Of a stretch of DNA of 64,000 bases, positions 56,531 through 64,000 are shown piece by piece. The DNA lies in assembly GCA_029948255.1 (NCBI GenBank), contig JALIZF010001444.1:62001-126000 (forward strand). Reading direction: 5' to 3'. The position numbers and the translations under genes were made by a program. Numbering within the stretch: position 1 is the stretch's first letter; each line of letters begins with the position of its first letter. The stretch is from Telmatactis stephensoni. Its lineage: Eukaryota; Cnidaria; Anthozoa; Actiniaria; Isophelliidae. The notes below the pieces were generated by a model. That model ran no database searches. It was not told the DNA's origin and saw only the letters and a program-made list of their open reading frames with translations.

Positions 56531-57194
56531 TCGTTCAGTCGTACATTGGAGATTCCAACCAAATCTTTGCTAACCGGGCCGGATAGACTTTGAGTGGGCA
56601 ACACCCAAAAATATAAACCATTTACACTCACAGTTGACGTTCACACCTTAGCGGTGAGCTTACAACTTGTGAAGGAGGTAGAATTATAATTATAATCAAG
56701 ATTTTATGGTTTATCAATATAAATACGAATGAATTAATTCTTGGTTAATTCAAAATTATCTTACTCTTCTTTTAATTAATGCAATTTCTGTTTCAATTTC
56801 AGTCTAGATTGTTGAGCAAGATACGTATGCAATAAAGTATGGAACTGCATTAAATGCTATTAATAAACATATAAACTATCATTGTATTATTTGATATTTC
56901 AATAGCTTCTAATTCTGAAGCTTGAAGAGAACGCAGTGAATCCTGGGGGAAATTACACCTTCTACAGGAAGGCGCCCGTCGGTTTGAATATATGACCCAC
57001 TTTGATCGGCATTAGAAATATATGCGATTTAACTTAAATTGATATCCTTAAAATGGAAATTAAGTTCCACTTATGAAATATAGACAATCTTTTCTGTTTA
57101 CTTCGCTGCTAGGGTTTCGAGTCGTATTACTTCTCATGGATTTTCAGTTAACAGGTTTTTTCTCACGATGGTTTCACTGGAGACCTCATCGTAT
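56531..57194. other. Intergenic, 3' flank of the second GPCR
   Basis: No gene supported. It is AT-rich and presumably includes the receptor's 3' UTR on the minus strand. Confidence 0.4.
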
Positions 57195-58232
57195 TTACTG
57201 AGCTAAAATTTGTGTCTGGGGGCATTGACCACTTTTGTTTGAGTTTACTTTCGCGTTTATAAGTTGATATCTTGAGTCATTTCTCAACGGAAAACTGTTT
57301 TCTGGTGTTGTAACTCTATAAGAAGCATTTTCATTGGAGTATCTTGAGAACTGTCGAGACAGCGTTCTAATCCATCGACAATAATGTTTTCGAAATTCTC
57401 TGGGAACAATACCATATACAAATGGGTTAATACAACTGTGGAAAATGCAGAGAATATCAGAGTAATTCATAAAAGTAAGGGCGAACTTTTTCATCGTGAT
57501 GTCGCCAAATTCAAACATCATAAAACCAATCTGCAAAGGCATAAGAAACAAAGCAAATAGGACGACAATTATGGCTAGTGTTTTTATAATGTCCCTGTTT
57601 TCTTGGCGAATGTTTTCTCTGTCCACCTGCTCCTCGTAGCGCTTAAGGTTACATCCAATCCCAACATAAGCAGCAAGTATTAGGACCAGTGGAAGGAGGT
57701 ATTGAAGAGCAAAGAGCGAAAATGTGTAGATCTTCTTTTGGAGGACTGTAGACCACCCCAAGTAGCAATACCGCTTAGCAGCTTTGGCTACCACGATTGC
57801 TGGAATAAATACCACAAAAGAGGCCACCCAAATGCTGATTATCAGTAATATTATAGTCGACTTTCGCATTTTGTGATTCCACATCCAAACAATTCTCCGA
57901 TATCGAAGCATCGCCATTGAAGTAATAGTAAAAATGCTTGCACAAAGAGGAACGCTTAAAATAGGCCAAGCATGACAAAACCCCGGTCCGAGGTTACCAG
58001 ATAGGAGTTTAAAATGAACACCAACATAGAACCAAATTGAAGTCATGTCTGCTAATGCAAGGTTGGCTAGCAATAGGTGGTAGTCAGTTTTGCTGCCTTT
58101 CTTGCTGAATATGGTAATAAGAACAACAGTACCTCCAAAGGTTCCAAGAATAAGACTTATGATATAAATAGACAATCTAGCTACTGCTTCTGAGCTTTCT
58201 AGTGGATATATTATAGTGCTGTTGTTCGACAT
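57195..58232 (-). CDS. Class A (rhodopsin-type) GPCR, intronless
   Basis: A 345-residue seven-helix receptor. TM2 has ANLALADM (D62 = 2.50). C86 should bond with C156 in the second extracellular loop. TM5 has P181 and Y189, TM6 has MPLQ (P232), and TM7 has NPFVY (269-273). The usual Asn of TM1 is Gly34 (GTFGGTVV), and the E/DRY site reads L109-R110-Y111. NNST at the N terminus is a glycosylation site. It resembles the receptor at 38481-39578 in loop and TM7 sequence (RYCYLGW against GYCYESW; SCINPFVYG against SCCNPLVYG), so both may come from one cnidarian expansion. The ligand is unknown. The ATG has A at -3. A long GAA tract lies about 100 bp upstream. Confidence 0.88.
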   Translation of the reverse strand: MSNNSTIIYPLESSEAVARLSIYIISLILGTFGGTVVLITIFSKKGSKTDYHLLLANLALADMTSIWFYVGVHFKLLSGNLGPGFCHAWPILSVPLCASIFTITSMAMLRYRRIVWMWNHKMRKSTIILLIISIWVASFVVFIPAIVVAKAAKRYCYLGWSTVLQKKIYTFSLFALQYLLPLVLILAAYVGIGCNLKRYEEQVDRENIRQENRDIIKTLAIIVVLFALFLMPLQIGFMMFEFGDITMKKFALTFMNYSDILCIFHSCINPFVYGIVPREFRKHYCRWIRTLSRQFSRYSNENASYRVTTPENSFPLRNDSRYQLINAKVNSNKSGQCPQTQILAQ

Positions 58233-58330
58233 TTTTGGCAGACGTTTATAAGTAGTAGTTAAGGTTGTGTGTGGTGGTTTTTTATAAGTTCAGCAGTTGT
58301 TGTTCAGTCATAAATCTGATATATTATATA

Positions 58331-58503
58331 TCTTCTTCTTCTTCTTCTTCTTCTTCTTCTTCTTCTTCTTCTTCTTCTTCTTCTTCTTCTTCTTCTTCTT
58401 CTTCTTCTTCTTCTTCTTCTTCTTCTTCTTCTTCTTCTTCTTCTTCTTCTTCTTCTTCTTCTACCTCTTCTTCTTCTTCTTCTTCTTCGTCGTCGTCGTC
58501 GTC
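58331..58503 (+). repeat. (TTC)n, about 43 units, then (GTC)n
   Basis: TTC is nearly uninterrupted to about 58461, followed by a CTACC break, more TTC and five GTC units. On the strand of the adjacent GPCR this is (GAA)n upstream of the start codon. Confidence 0.97.
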
Positions 58504-59962
58504 TTCCGTCAATTCAGTTTTCCTTTTTTCTGTTAGTTTTATTTCTCTGATCGTCGAGATTGCAAAAGGTATATCTTGTTTCTCCAAAAAGAGTTTATAT
58601 TATGTTTCGAAACACATACGCAAAAGACTTTCGAACCCTCTTTTCATTTTTGACTTTCAGAATTGGTTTCATCAAGTCGTTTCCTGCTGTTATTCTTAAT
58701 ATTCTTTCAATGTCCTGATGTCCTGTTAATTCTTTCGTTTTTGTCTTTCTTCTTCTTCCTTTCTTTCTTTTTCTTCTTTCTTGTCTTATCTCTTTTTTGT
58801 ATTTCTTCAGTAAAAACGTTGATGGATCCTTGAGTAAATTTTCAGTACTTTCAATGTTGTTTTGATTGTTCCCGCTTTGTTGTTGTACTGATGTTTTTTC
58901 CTGTGGTCAGTTGCGCTGTTTTGCTCGCTGCTTATCTAAATCTTTTCCTGTTTTCTCCAAAAAAAGTCCTTTAATTATACACAAACTTCAGGTAGATATA
59001 CTTTATAGTCTTTTTAGCTGACGATTCGATCTTGGCTTCCTTTTTCTTCTCCGTTTTTCCCAAAACCTTTAATTTGTCTTTTTCTCTAGCTGTCAGTGTT
59101 TTGCTAAAGACGACGTATCTTGATTCCTCTATAAAAAAATTCATTTGATTTTTCAAGTGGTCCCTTGGAGCTTCACTGACAAGTTTTTCTCATTAGATTT
59201 GCCTCCACGATATCTGAATAAAAATAGGAGGAAAAGTCAGAGGGTGTACTGACGTACATCGTTGCTGTGCAACGGTTGCTATGCAAAATAGGGTCTTTCT
59301 TTTGGCCAGCAAAATTGATCATGAATAGGCGCATACGCGCGCGTTTTTGGCGGGAATCATTTGACTTCCGATAGAGCGAAAAACCTGACAAAATTAAAAG
59401 GACTTATTTTCGTTCTTATTGCGCATGCGCGGGACACTTTACTTCCAGTTTCTCGAAAAAGCTATAGTCTTTGGCATATTTCATCAAAACGAAGTGTTTC
59501 TTCAATATTTATATTCTTTACAGCCTTGAAAGTCAAGCATAAGCCCGATTTTCACATGTGAAGTTCCACATGTGAAGTTCCACATGTGGTCCACTGAAAA
59601 TAATAAAAATAAATAAATGATAGAAAATGATTTGTAGAATTCTAGTAAGGAATTCAAACTAATTCTAAAAAATGATATATGATCAAAGTAAGAATGAAAA
59701 CGTTATTGTAAAATTGTAATATTATTTCTGAAAAGCCCCATGGGATGAAATAATAAAGTTGTATTGTAACGTTTCAATTTTAAGTCACATTCGCCAATAA
59801 ATTGACATTCATGTCAAAATCAAAGGATTTTCATACCGTTTTAAGTAAAGGTTTTCTCTTTGCTTTTTTGGTAGTATAGTGTAAAGCTTTTATGTACATC
59901 AGTTTCTGATAAGGTTCTTTCGTATATGTCGTGATTTACATAACTTGAGGCAGTTTATTTGT
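58504..59962. other. Noncoding, pyrimidine-rich in part
   Basis: No gene supported. T/C-rich runs occupy 58730-58810. GTGAAGTTCCACAT occurs in tandem at about 59559-59587. Confidence 0.4.
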
Positions 59963-59970
59963 ATTGAAAT

Positions 59971-60332
59971 CCCGGGGGGGGGGGGGTACTCCCTATATTG
60001 GTGTGCTAGGGATGATCGTCGTATTTTTTAGGGGTTGAAATCGCCGATTTGGTATTTTTTAGGGGTCGTCAGAGAAAATCCAAGGTTTTTCAGAAAAGAT
60101 GGTATTTTTTAGGGGTACAAAATAAACGAGACGATTTTAGTGCTGTTCGATTGTTTTCTTTGTTAGTTTTTTGCTTGATTTTTTGGTATTTTTTAGGGAT
60201 ATTTTTGAGCTGTTAGGTACTTTTTAGGGTCGAACATTTTGGCATTTGGGTATTTTTTAGGGTACGTTTTGGAGGTTTCCGACGATCATCCCTAGCGTTT
60301 TGACCCCGAAGAACCCCCCCCCCCCCCCCCGG
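59971..60332. mobile_element. 362-bp element with poly-G/poly-C ends and GGTATTTTTTAGGG motifs
   Basis: The left end is CCC then 13 G and the right end 17 C then GG, so the ends are inverted repeats. Inside them GGGATGATCGTCG and CGACGATCATCCC pair exactly. The interior holds about six copies of GGTATTTTTTAGGG. ATTGAAA lies immediately outside on both sides (59963-59969 and 60333-60339), a good 7-8-bp target duplication. The element at 7928-8303 is related. Confidence 0.85.
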
Positions 60333-60639
60333 ATTGAAACATAATCCCAAATTCAGTTTTTGAGATCACTCGAGGATTTATTTATCTATTTCGATTGTTT
60401 TCGGTAAGATAAGTGACAGCTTTTTAAACTGATGATTATCAGGAAAGTGAAGCACAGCAAGTGTGACAGGCTTAAACTTAGTTAAATAGGACTTCACGAT
60501 ATGGTGAATCAATAGAAATTTAATTGAAAAGCTAAGAATATATATCTCGATAGACAATGAAAAGGTTGAGAGACGTATAGATGAATTGTATTTGTAATGA
60601 AGATAATGCGGCGGATGTAAAAGGAACATTTAATACGAT

Positions 60640-60885
60640 GGATGAAGAAAGAAGGAAAGAAAGAAGGAAAGAAAGAAAGAAAGAAAGAAAGAAGGAAAGA
60701 AAGAAAGAAGGAAGGAAGGAAGGGAGGAAGGAAGGAAGGAAGGGAGGAAGGAAGGAAGGAAGGAAGGAAGGAAGGAAGGAAGGAAGGAAGGAAGGAAGGA
60801 AGGAAGGAAGGAAGGAAGGAAGGAAGGAAGGAAGGAAGGAAGGAAGGAAGGAGGGAAAGAAATAAAAAAGAAAGAAAGAAATTCT
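60640..60885 (+). repeat. (GAAA)n then (GGAA)n microsatellite
   Basis: GAAA units followed by a long run of GGAA units with rare GGGA slips. The Lys/Glu/Gly/Arg frames across it are artefacts. Confidence 0.97.
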
Positions 60886-60977
60886 ATTTTCTTTTTCTAA
60901 TTAAATGCGATTAATGTGATAAATGTTCCCCTAAGTTGAATAAACATAGAAGCATACGATCATAACATCATGGAAAA

Positions 60978-60980
60978 AAA

Positions 60981-61012
<32 letters not shown>

Positions 61013-61020
61013 AAGTAAGT

Positions 61021-61059
<39 letters not shown>

Positions 61060-61068
61060 TAAAAGAGA
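60978..61068 (+). repeat. (GAAA)n/(GTAA)n microsatellite
   Basis: AAAGAAAG runs around a short GTAAGTAA block. Confidence 0.95.
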
Positions 61069-61321
61069 AACAGGGAAAAGAATGTAGAATGTAGTAGAAA
61101 ACAACTTTGTTCAACAGCGGTATTTCAAAGCGACATTTCTGAATAAAATGGGAATAAACATATGCGCTCTCCAGGAGACAAGGCAAATAGCAATATTTAC
61201 ATCCGTCTAGCGGTACACTATGACCATGTCTAATTCGAAACAAGGTATTACAGCCACTAGGGATTCTTATCAGAACAATAAGGCAGTTTGATAATAATTG
61301 CAATTTGTTTTGCACTGGAAA

Positions 61322-61359
61322 CGAAAGAACGAACGAACGAACGAACGAACGAAACCGGA

Positions 61360-61411
<52 letters not shown>

Positions 61412-61436
61412 AACGGAAAGAAAGAAAGAGAGAGAA
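61322..61436 (+). repeat. (GAAC)n then (GAAA)n microsatellite
   Basis: GAAC units, a short CCGG break, then a long GAAA run ending at the 3' end of the retrotransposon. Confidence 0.95.
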
Positions 61437-63929
61437 TGAATGAATGCACCTTTATTTCAATACGATAATTTCAAAAGTTAAAAACTTCTTTACATGAAAG
61501 TCGTATGGTAAAAATGTATAAATATACAATAAATATAAAATATTGAATGATTAAGGAAACAATAGTTACTCAAAGACAAAAAGAACAAGTTATGGAGCAC
61601 TGTCAGATAGCCACTTATCAAGATTTCTCTTAAAGCTGTTTCTGGTAGTTGAGGATCTCACTTCAGGTGGAAGTGAATTCCACGCTATAGCTCCTCTGTA
61701 CGAGAAACTGCTTTTAAAGAAATCTGTCTTTGGTACGTGCTTAATTTCTAATTTACTACTATCCCTGAGCATTGCTTTATAACCATTTGAATCCTTAGCT
61801 TTATCAAAAAGTTCTCGTAGATAGGCAGGGCTGTTTCCCTGTAAGACGTCATACATCAATAGACAAAGTCTTTTGTCGCGTCTTACAGCCAAACAGTCCC
61901 ACTTTAACTGCTGTAGGATGTCAAAAGACCTCACATCATACCCTTGTCTAGTAATAATACGAGCAGCCCTATTCTGAAGTTTTTGCAGACGATCAATTTG
62001 TCCTTTGTTTAGATTGCTCCAAACAAGGTCACAGTAATCGAATATAGGCTGCGTAAATGCTTTGTACATGGTGACAAGGGTATCGAGAGGAACTAAGTTC
62101 CGTGCTTGTTTCAAACCATAGATAGTCTGTTTTACTTTCTTACATATGTTATCCAGGTGAGCATCCCAATTTAAGTTTTGATCAATATGAACGCCGAGAT
62201 GTTTAAGAGAAAATACTCTTTTAAGATCGAAACCATTGATTTTTATCGGAGCAAAACCACCTAGATTTGAGATTTTAAATTGTGAGCCAATTGCCAGATA
62301 TTCAGACTTGAGGACATTCAAACTGAGCCTGTTAGCCAATAACCAACTACAGATACCTTGGAGATCAGAATTGATCCTCTTAAGAAGATCTGTAGGAGAT
62401 TTAGAGGACAGGGTCAGTAAGGTGTCGTCTGCATAAAGGCGTGGTTCAGTGTAGTTGAGACAACTTGGCATGTCATTAACATATATAATAAAGAGAAGTG
62501 GTCCCAAAATAGACCCCTGTGGGACACCACAAGAGACCATCCTAGGCTCTGATATAAAGGTATCAACAGCACAGCACTGAGTTCTGTCACTTAGGTACGA
62601 CCTAAAAAAATCCAAGGCTTTTCCGCTGACACCATAACAATTCAATTTTGAAATCAATATACTGTGCGACACCGTATCAAAGGCCTTTGCTAAATCTAAG
62701 GAAATTACAAGATTAGTTAGGCCTTTGTCCATATTTACATACCACTCATTAGTAGCTTCTAACAGAGCAGTGAGAGTGGAATGTAATGGACGAAAGCCTG
62801 ACTGATGCTTAGTGAACAGGTTATGATCTGTAAAGTACCCATAGATCTGTTTATAGACAGCCCTCTCACAAATTTTAGATAAAATTGGGAGTATGGATAT
62901 TGGCCTATAATTATTTGGATCATCACGGTTATCAGCCTTAAAAAGAGGGATCACCTTAGCTCTCTTCCAGCCACAGGGAAAAACACCTGTGGCCAGCGAT
63001 CTGTTTACCATTCTGGCAATGGAAGGAGCGATTACCGGTGCCGCTTCCTTCAAAAGGCGACAAGATATATCATCTAATCCAGTGGCCTTATCTACCGGCA
63101 TACTATTTATGAATTTTACAACAAATTCGCTTGAGACATTTTGAAACTGCCTAAAATAAGATTTAGCTGGATACATAAAGGTTCTGAAATCGATGTCGCT
63201 TTCACTCAGATTTGAGGCTAAAGTTAAACCAATAGCAGAAAAATGATTATTCATTACTTCTGCAATATCATCAGGATTATTGAAAACCTTGTTATCAACT
63301 TTGATTTCTTTGATGGAGCTATTTGTGGAACCATTCCGGCCACTAATTTCATTTATCGTTTTCCAAAGATTTTTTGAATTTCCTTGATTTCTTTCAATCT
63401 GAGAATTGTAATAATTTGCTTTAGCTCTTTTAATTTCATTATTTACTTGATTTCTGGTGATTTTGTATTCCTTCCAGATTTTAGAGTCACCCTTTTTAAC
63501 AGCCTGATCTTTTAGGTAGTTTCTTTGATTTATCATTGATCTAATATCACTACTGAGCCAGGGTGATTGGCTGTTTCGGACCCTACGAGTTCTAATTGGG
63601 GCATGCGTATTTGCTACATCAAGGAAATGTTTCTCCCAGGCAGTTAACATGTCACTAGGGTCCGATAACTTTTCTACCGATGACCAATCAACCGAGCCCA
63701 ATTGTGTTCTAAAACTATCGGGATCAAACTTCTTAAAAGATCTATAAGTGACATACTTGTGTTTGTTATTTGATGGAACTGCAAACTTTCTTATGGCATA
63801 AACAAGACTGTGGTCACTTATGCCTAGATGACAAACACCTGAAGTAACTATTCGACTAGGTTCATTTGTAAAAACTACGTCTATAAGTGTGCTAGAAGTT
63901 TGCGTTATTCTCGTTGGTTTATCTATAAT

Positions 63930-63930
<1 letters not shown>
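61437..63930 (-). mobile_element. Non-LTR retrotransposon (LINE), 5' part cut off
   Basis: Minus-strand element with a 3' UTR of about 150 bp ending in an AATAAAGG signal and short ATTC tandem units, typical of CR1/L2-like 3' ends. The coding part runs from the end of an AP-endonuclease domain through the reverse transcriptase. Homology stops where a (GA)n repeat begins at about 63930, and the window ends 70 bp further on. Confidence 0.9.
61590..63701 (-). CDS. Reverse transcriptase of a CR1/jockey-type LINE
   Basis: A 703-codon frame from the first in-frame Met, but it stays open to at least 63930. The extra upstream part carries IDKPTRITQTSSTLIDVVFT and GISDHSLVYAIRK, the C-terminal end of the AP-like endonuclease with its SDH motif. 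The true ORF2 therefore starts beyond the window. RT motifs are PNNYRPIS (262-269), SLDLAKAFD (334-342, catalytic D336), GVPQGS (392-397) and YADD (423-426, catalytic D425 and D426). A thumb and C-terminal region follow, ending near WNSLPPEV. No stop or frameshift interrupts it. The enzyme nicks DNA and copies its RNA at the nick (target-primed reverse transcription). The intact catalytic residues suggest a young copy. The exact clade (CR1, L2 or jockey) is uncertain. Confidence 0.92.
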   Translation of the reverse strand: MGSVDWSSVEKLSDPSDMLTAWEKHFLDVANTHAPIRTRRVRNSQSPWLSSDIRSMINQRNYLKDQAVKKGDSKIWKEYKITRNQVNNEIKRAKANYYNSQIERNQGNSKNLWKTINEISGRNGSTNSSIKEIKVDNKVFNNPDDIAEVMNNHFSAIGLTLASNLSESDIDFRTFMYPAKSYFRQFQNVSSEFVVKFINSMPVDKATGLDDISCRLLKEAAPVIAPSIARMVNRSLATGVFPCGWKRAKVIPLFKADNRDDPNNYRPISILPILSKICERAVYKQIYGYFTDHNLFTKHQSGFRPLHSTLTALLEATNEWYVNMDKGLTNLVISLDLAKAFDTVSHSILISKLNCYGVSGKALDFFRSYLSDRTQCCAVDTFISEPRMVSCGVPQGSILGPLLFIIYVNDMPSCLNYTEPRLYADDTLLTLSSKSPTDLLKRINSDLQGICSWLLANRLSLNVLKSEYLAIGSQFKISNLGGFAPIKINGFDLKRVFSLKHLGVHIDQNLNWDAHLDNICKKVKQTIYGLKQARNLVPLDTLVTMYKAFTQPIFDYCDLVWSNLNKGQIDRLQKLQNRAARIITRQGYDVRSFDILQQLKWDCLAVRRDKRLCLLMYDVLQGNSPAYLRELFDKAKDSNGYKAMLRDSSKLEIKHVPKTDFFKSSFSYRGAIAWNSLPPEVRSSTTRNSFKRNLDKWLSDSAP

Positions 63931-63983
<53 letters not shown>

Positions 63984-64000
63984 AAGAAAGAAAGAAAGAA
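63931..64000 (+). repeat. (AG)n then (AAAG)n microsatellite
   Basis: Dinucleotide AG to about 63979, then AAAG to the window end. It abuts the truncated endonuclease region of the LINE. Confidence 0.97.

Noticed and set aside
58265..58699. Poly-Ser, poly-Phe and poly-Glu frames
   Set aside because: They are three frames of the (TTC)n repeat.
60581..60914. Lys/Glu/Gly/Arg-repeat frames
   Set aside because: They are translations of the GGAA/GAAA microsatellite.

Overview
The window is AT-rich, intron-containing animal DNA. The gene content (a Ras-family GTPase, an astacin metalloprotease with a C-terminal ShKT domain, two intronless class A GPCRs, a BBE-type FAD oxidase), long introns, many microsatellites and very dense short inverted-repeat transposons fit a cnidarian, most likely an anthozoan such as a stony coral. 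The organism call is inference: no rRNA or mitochondrial marker is present.

Layout. 1-13.3 kb is noncoding: a ~93-bp tandem satellite (1.65-2.3 kb), several inverted-repeat elements, and a tRNA-derived SINE inserted in a ~120-bp tandem array (10.1-10.8 kb). 13.4-26.3 kb is a five-exon plus-strand gene for a 241-residue Ras-like GTPase with a 9.3-kb first intron full of mobile DNA. 27-30.6 kb is AT-rich with no gene. 30.7-32.2 kb is a minus-strand intronless FAD-linked oxidase of 490 residues, lying between two diverged direct repeats. 33-38 kb holds repeats. 38.5-39.6 kb is a minus-strand intronless GPCR. 40-43.6 kb is a cluster of inverted-repeat elements. 43.9-45.0 kb is a minus-strand 369-residue unknown, probably disordered protein with an RVxF-like motif. 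48.3-55.5 kb is an eight-exon plus-strand astacin/ShKT metalloprotease gene (302 residues) whose splice phases all agree. 57.2-58.2 kb is a second minus-strand GPCR with a long GAA tract just upstream. 61.4-64 kb is a minus-strand non-LTR retrotransposon with an intact reverse transcriptase frame, running off the window.

The genes are independent loci; no operon or shared pathway is evident. The most distinctive content is mobile DNA. There is a set of elements sharing ~20-bp ends (CCTATTTCAAAAAAGGTTG) around three unrelated interiors, a family carrying many internal GGTATTTTTTAGGGG motifs, a family carrying paired CCAAT and CRE-like motifs, and many single foldback elements. I found no convincing new multi-gene system. 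The best leads are these element families, the Ras-like protein altered at two hydrolysis-critical positions, and the intronless FAD oxidase with a mitochondrial-looking N terminus.

Exon boundaries were inferred by eye from homology, GT/AG sites and phase. UTRs and promoters were not determined.
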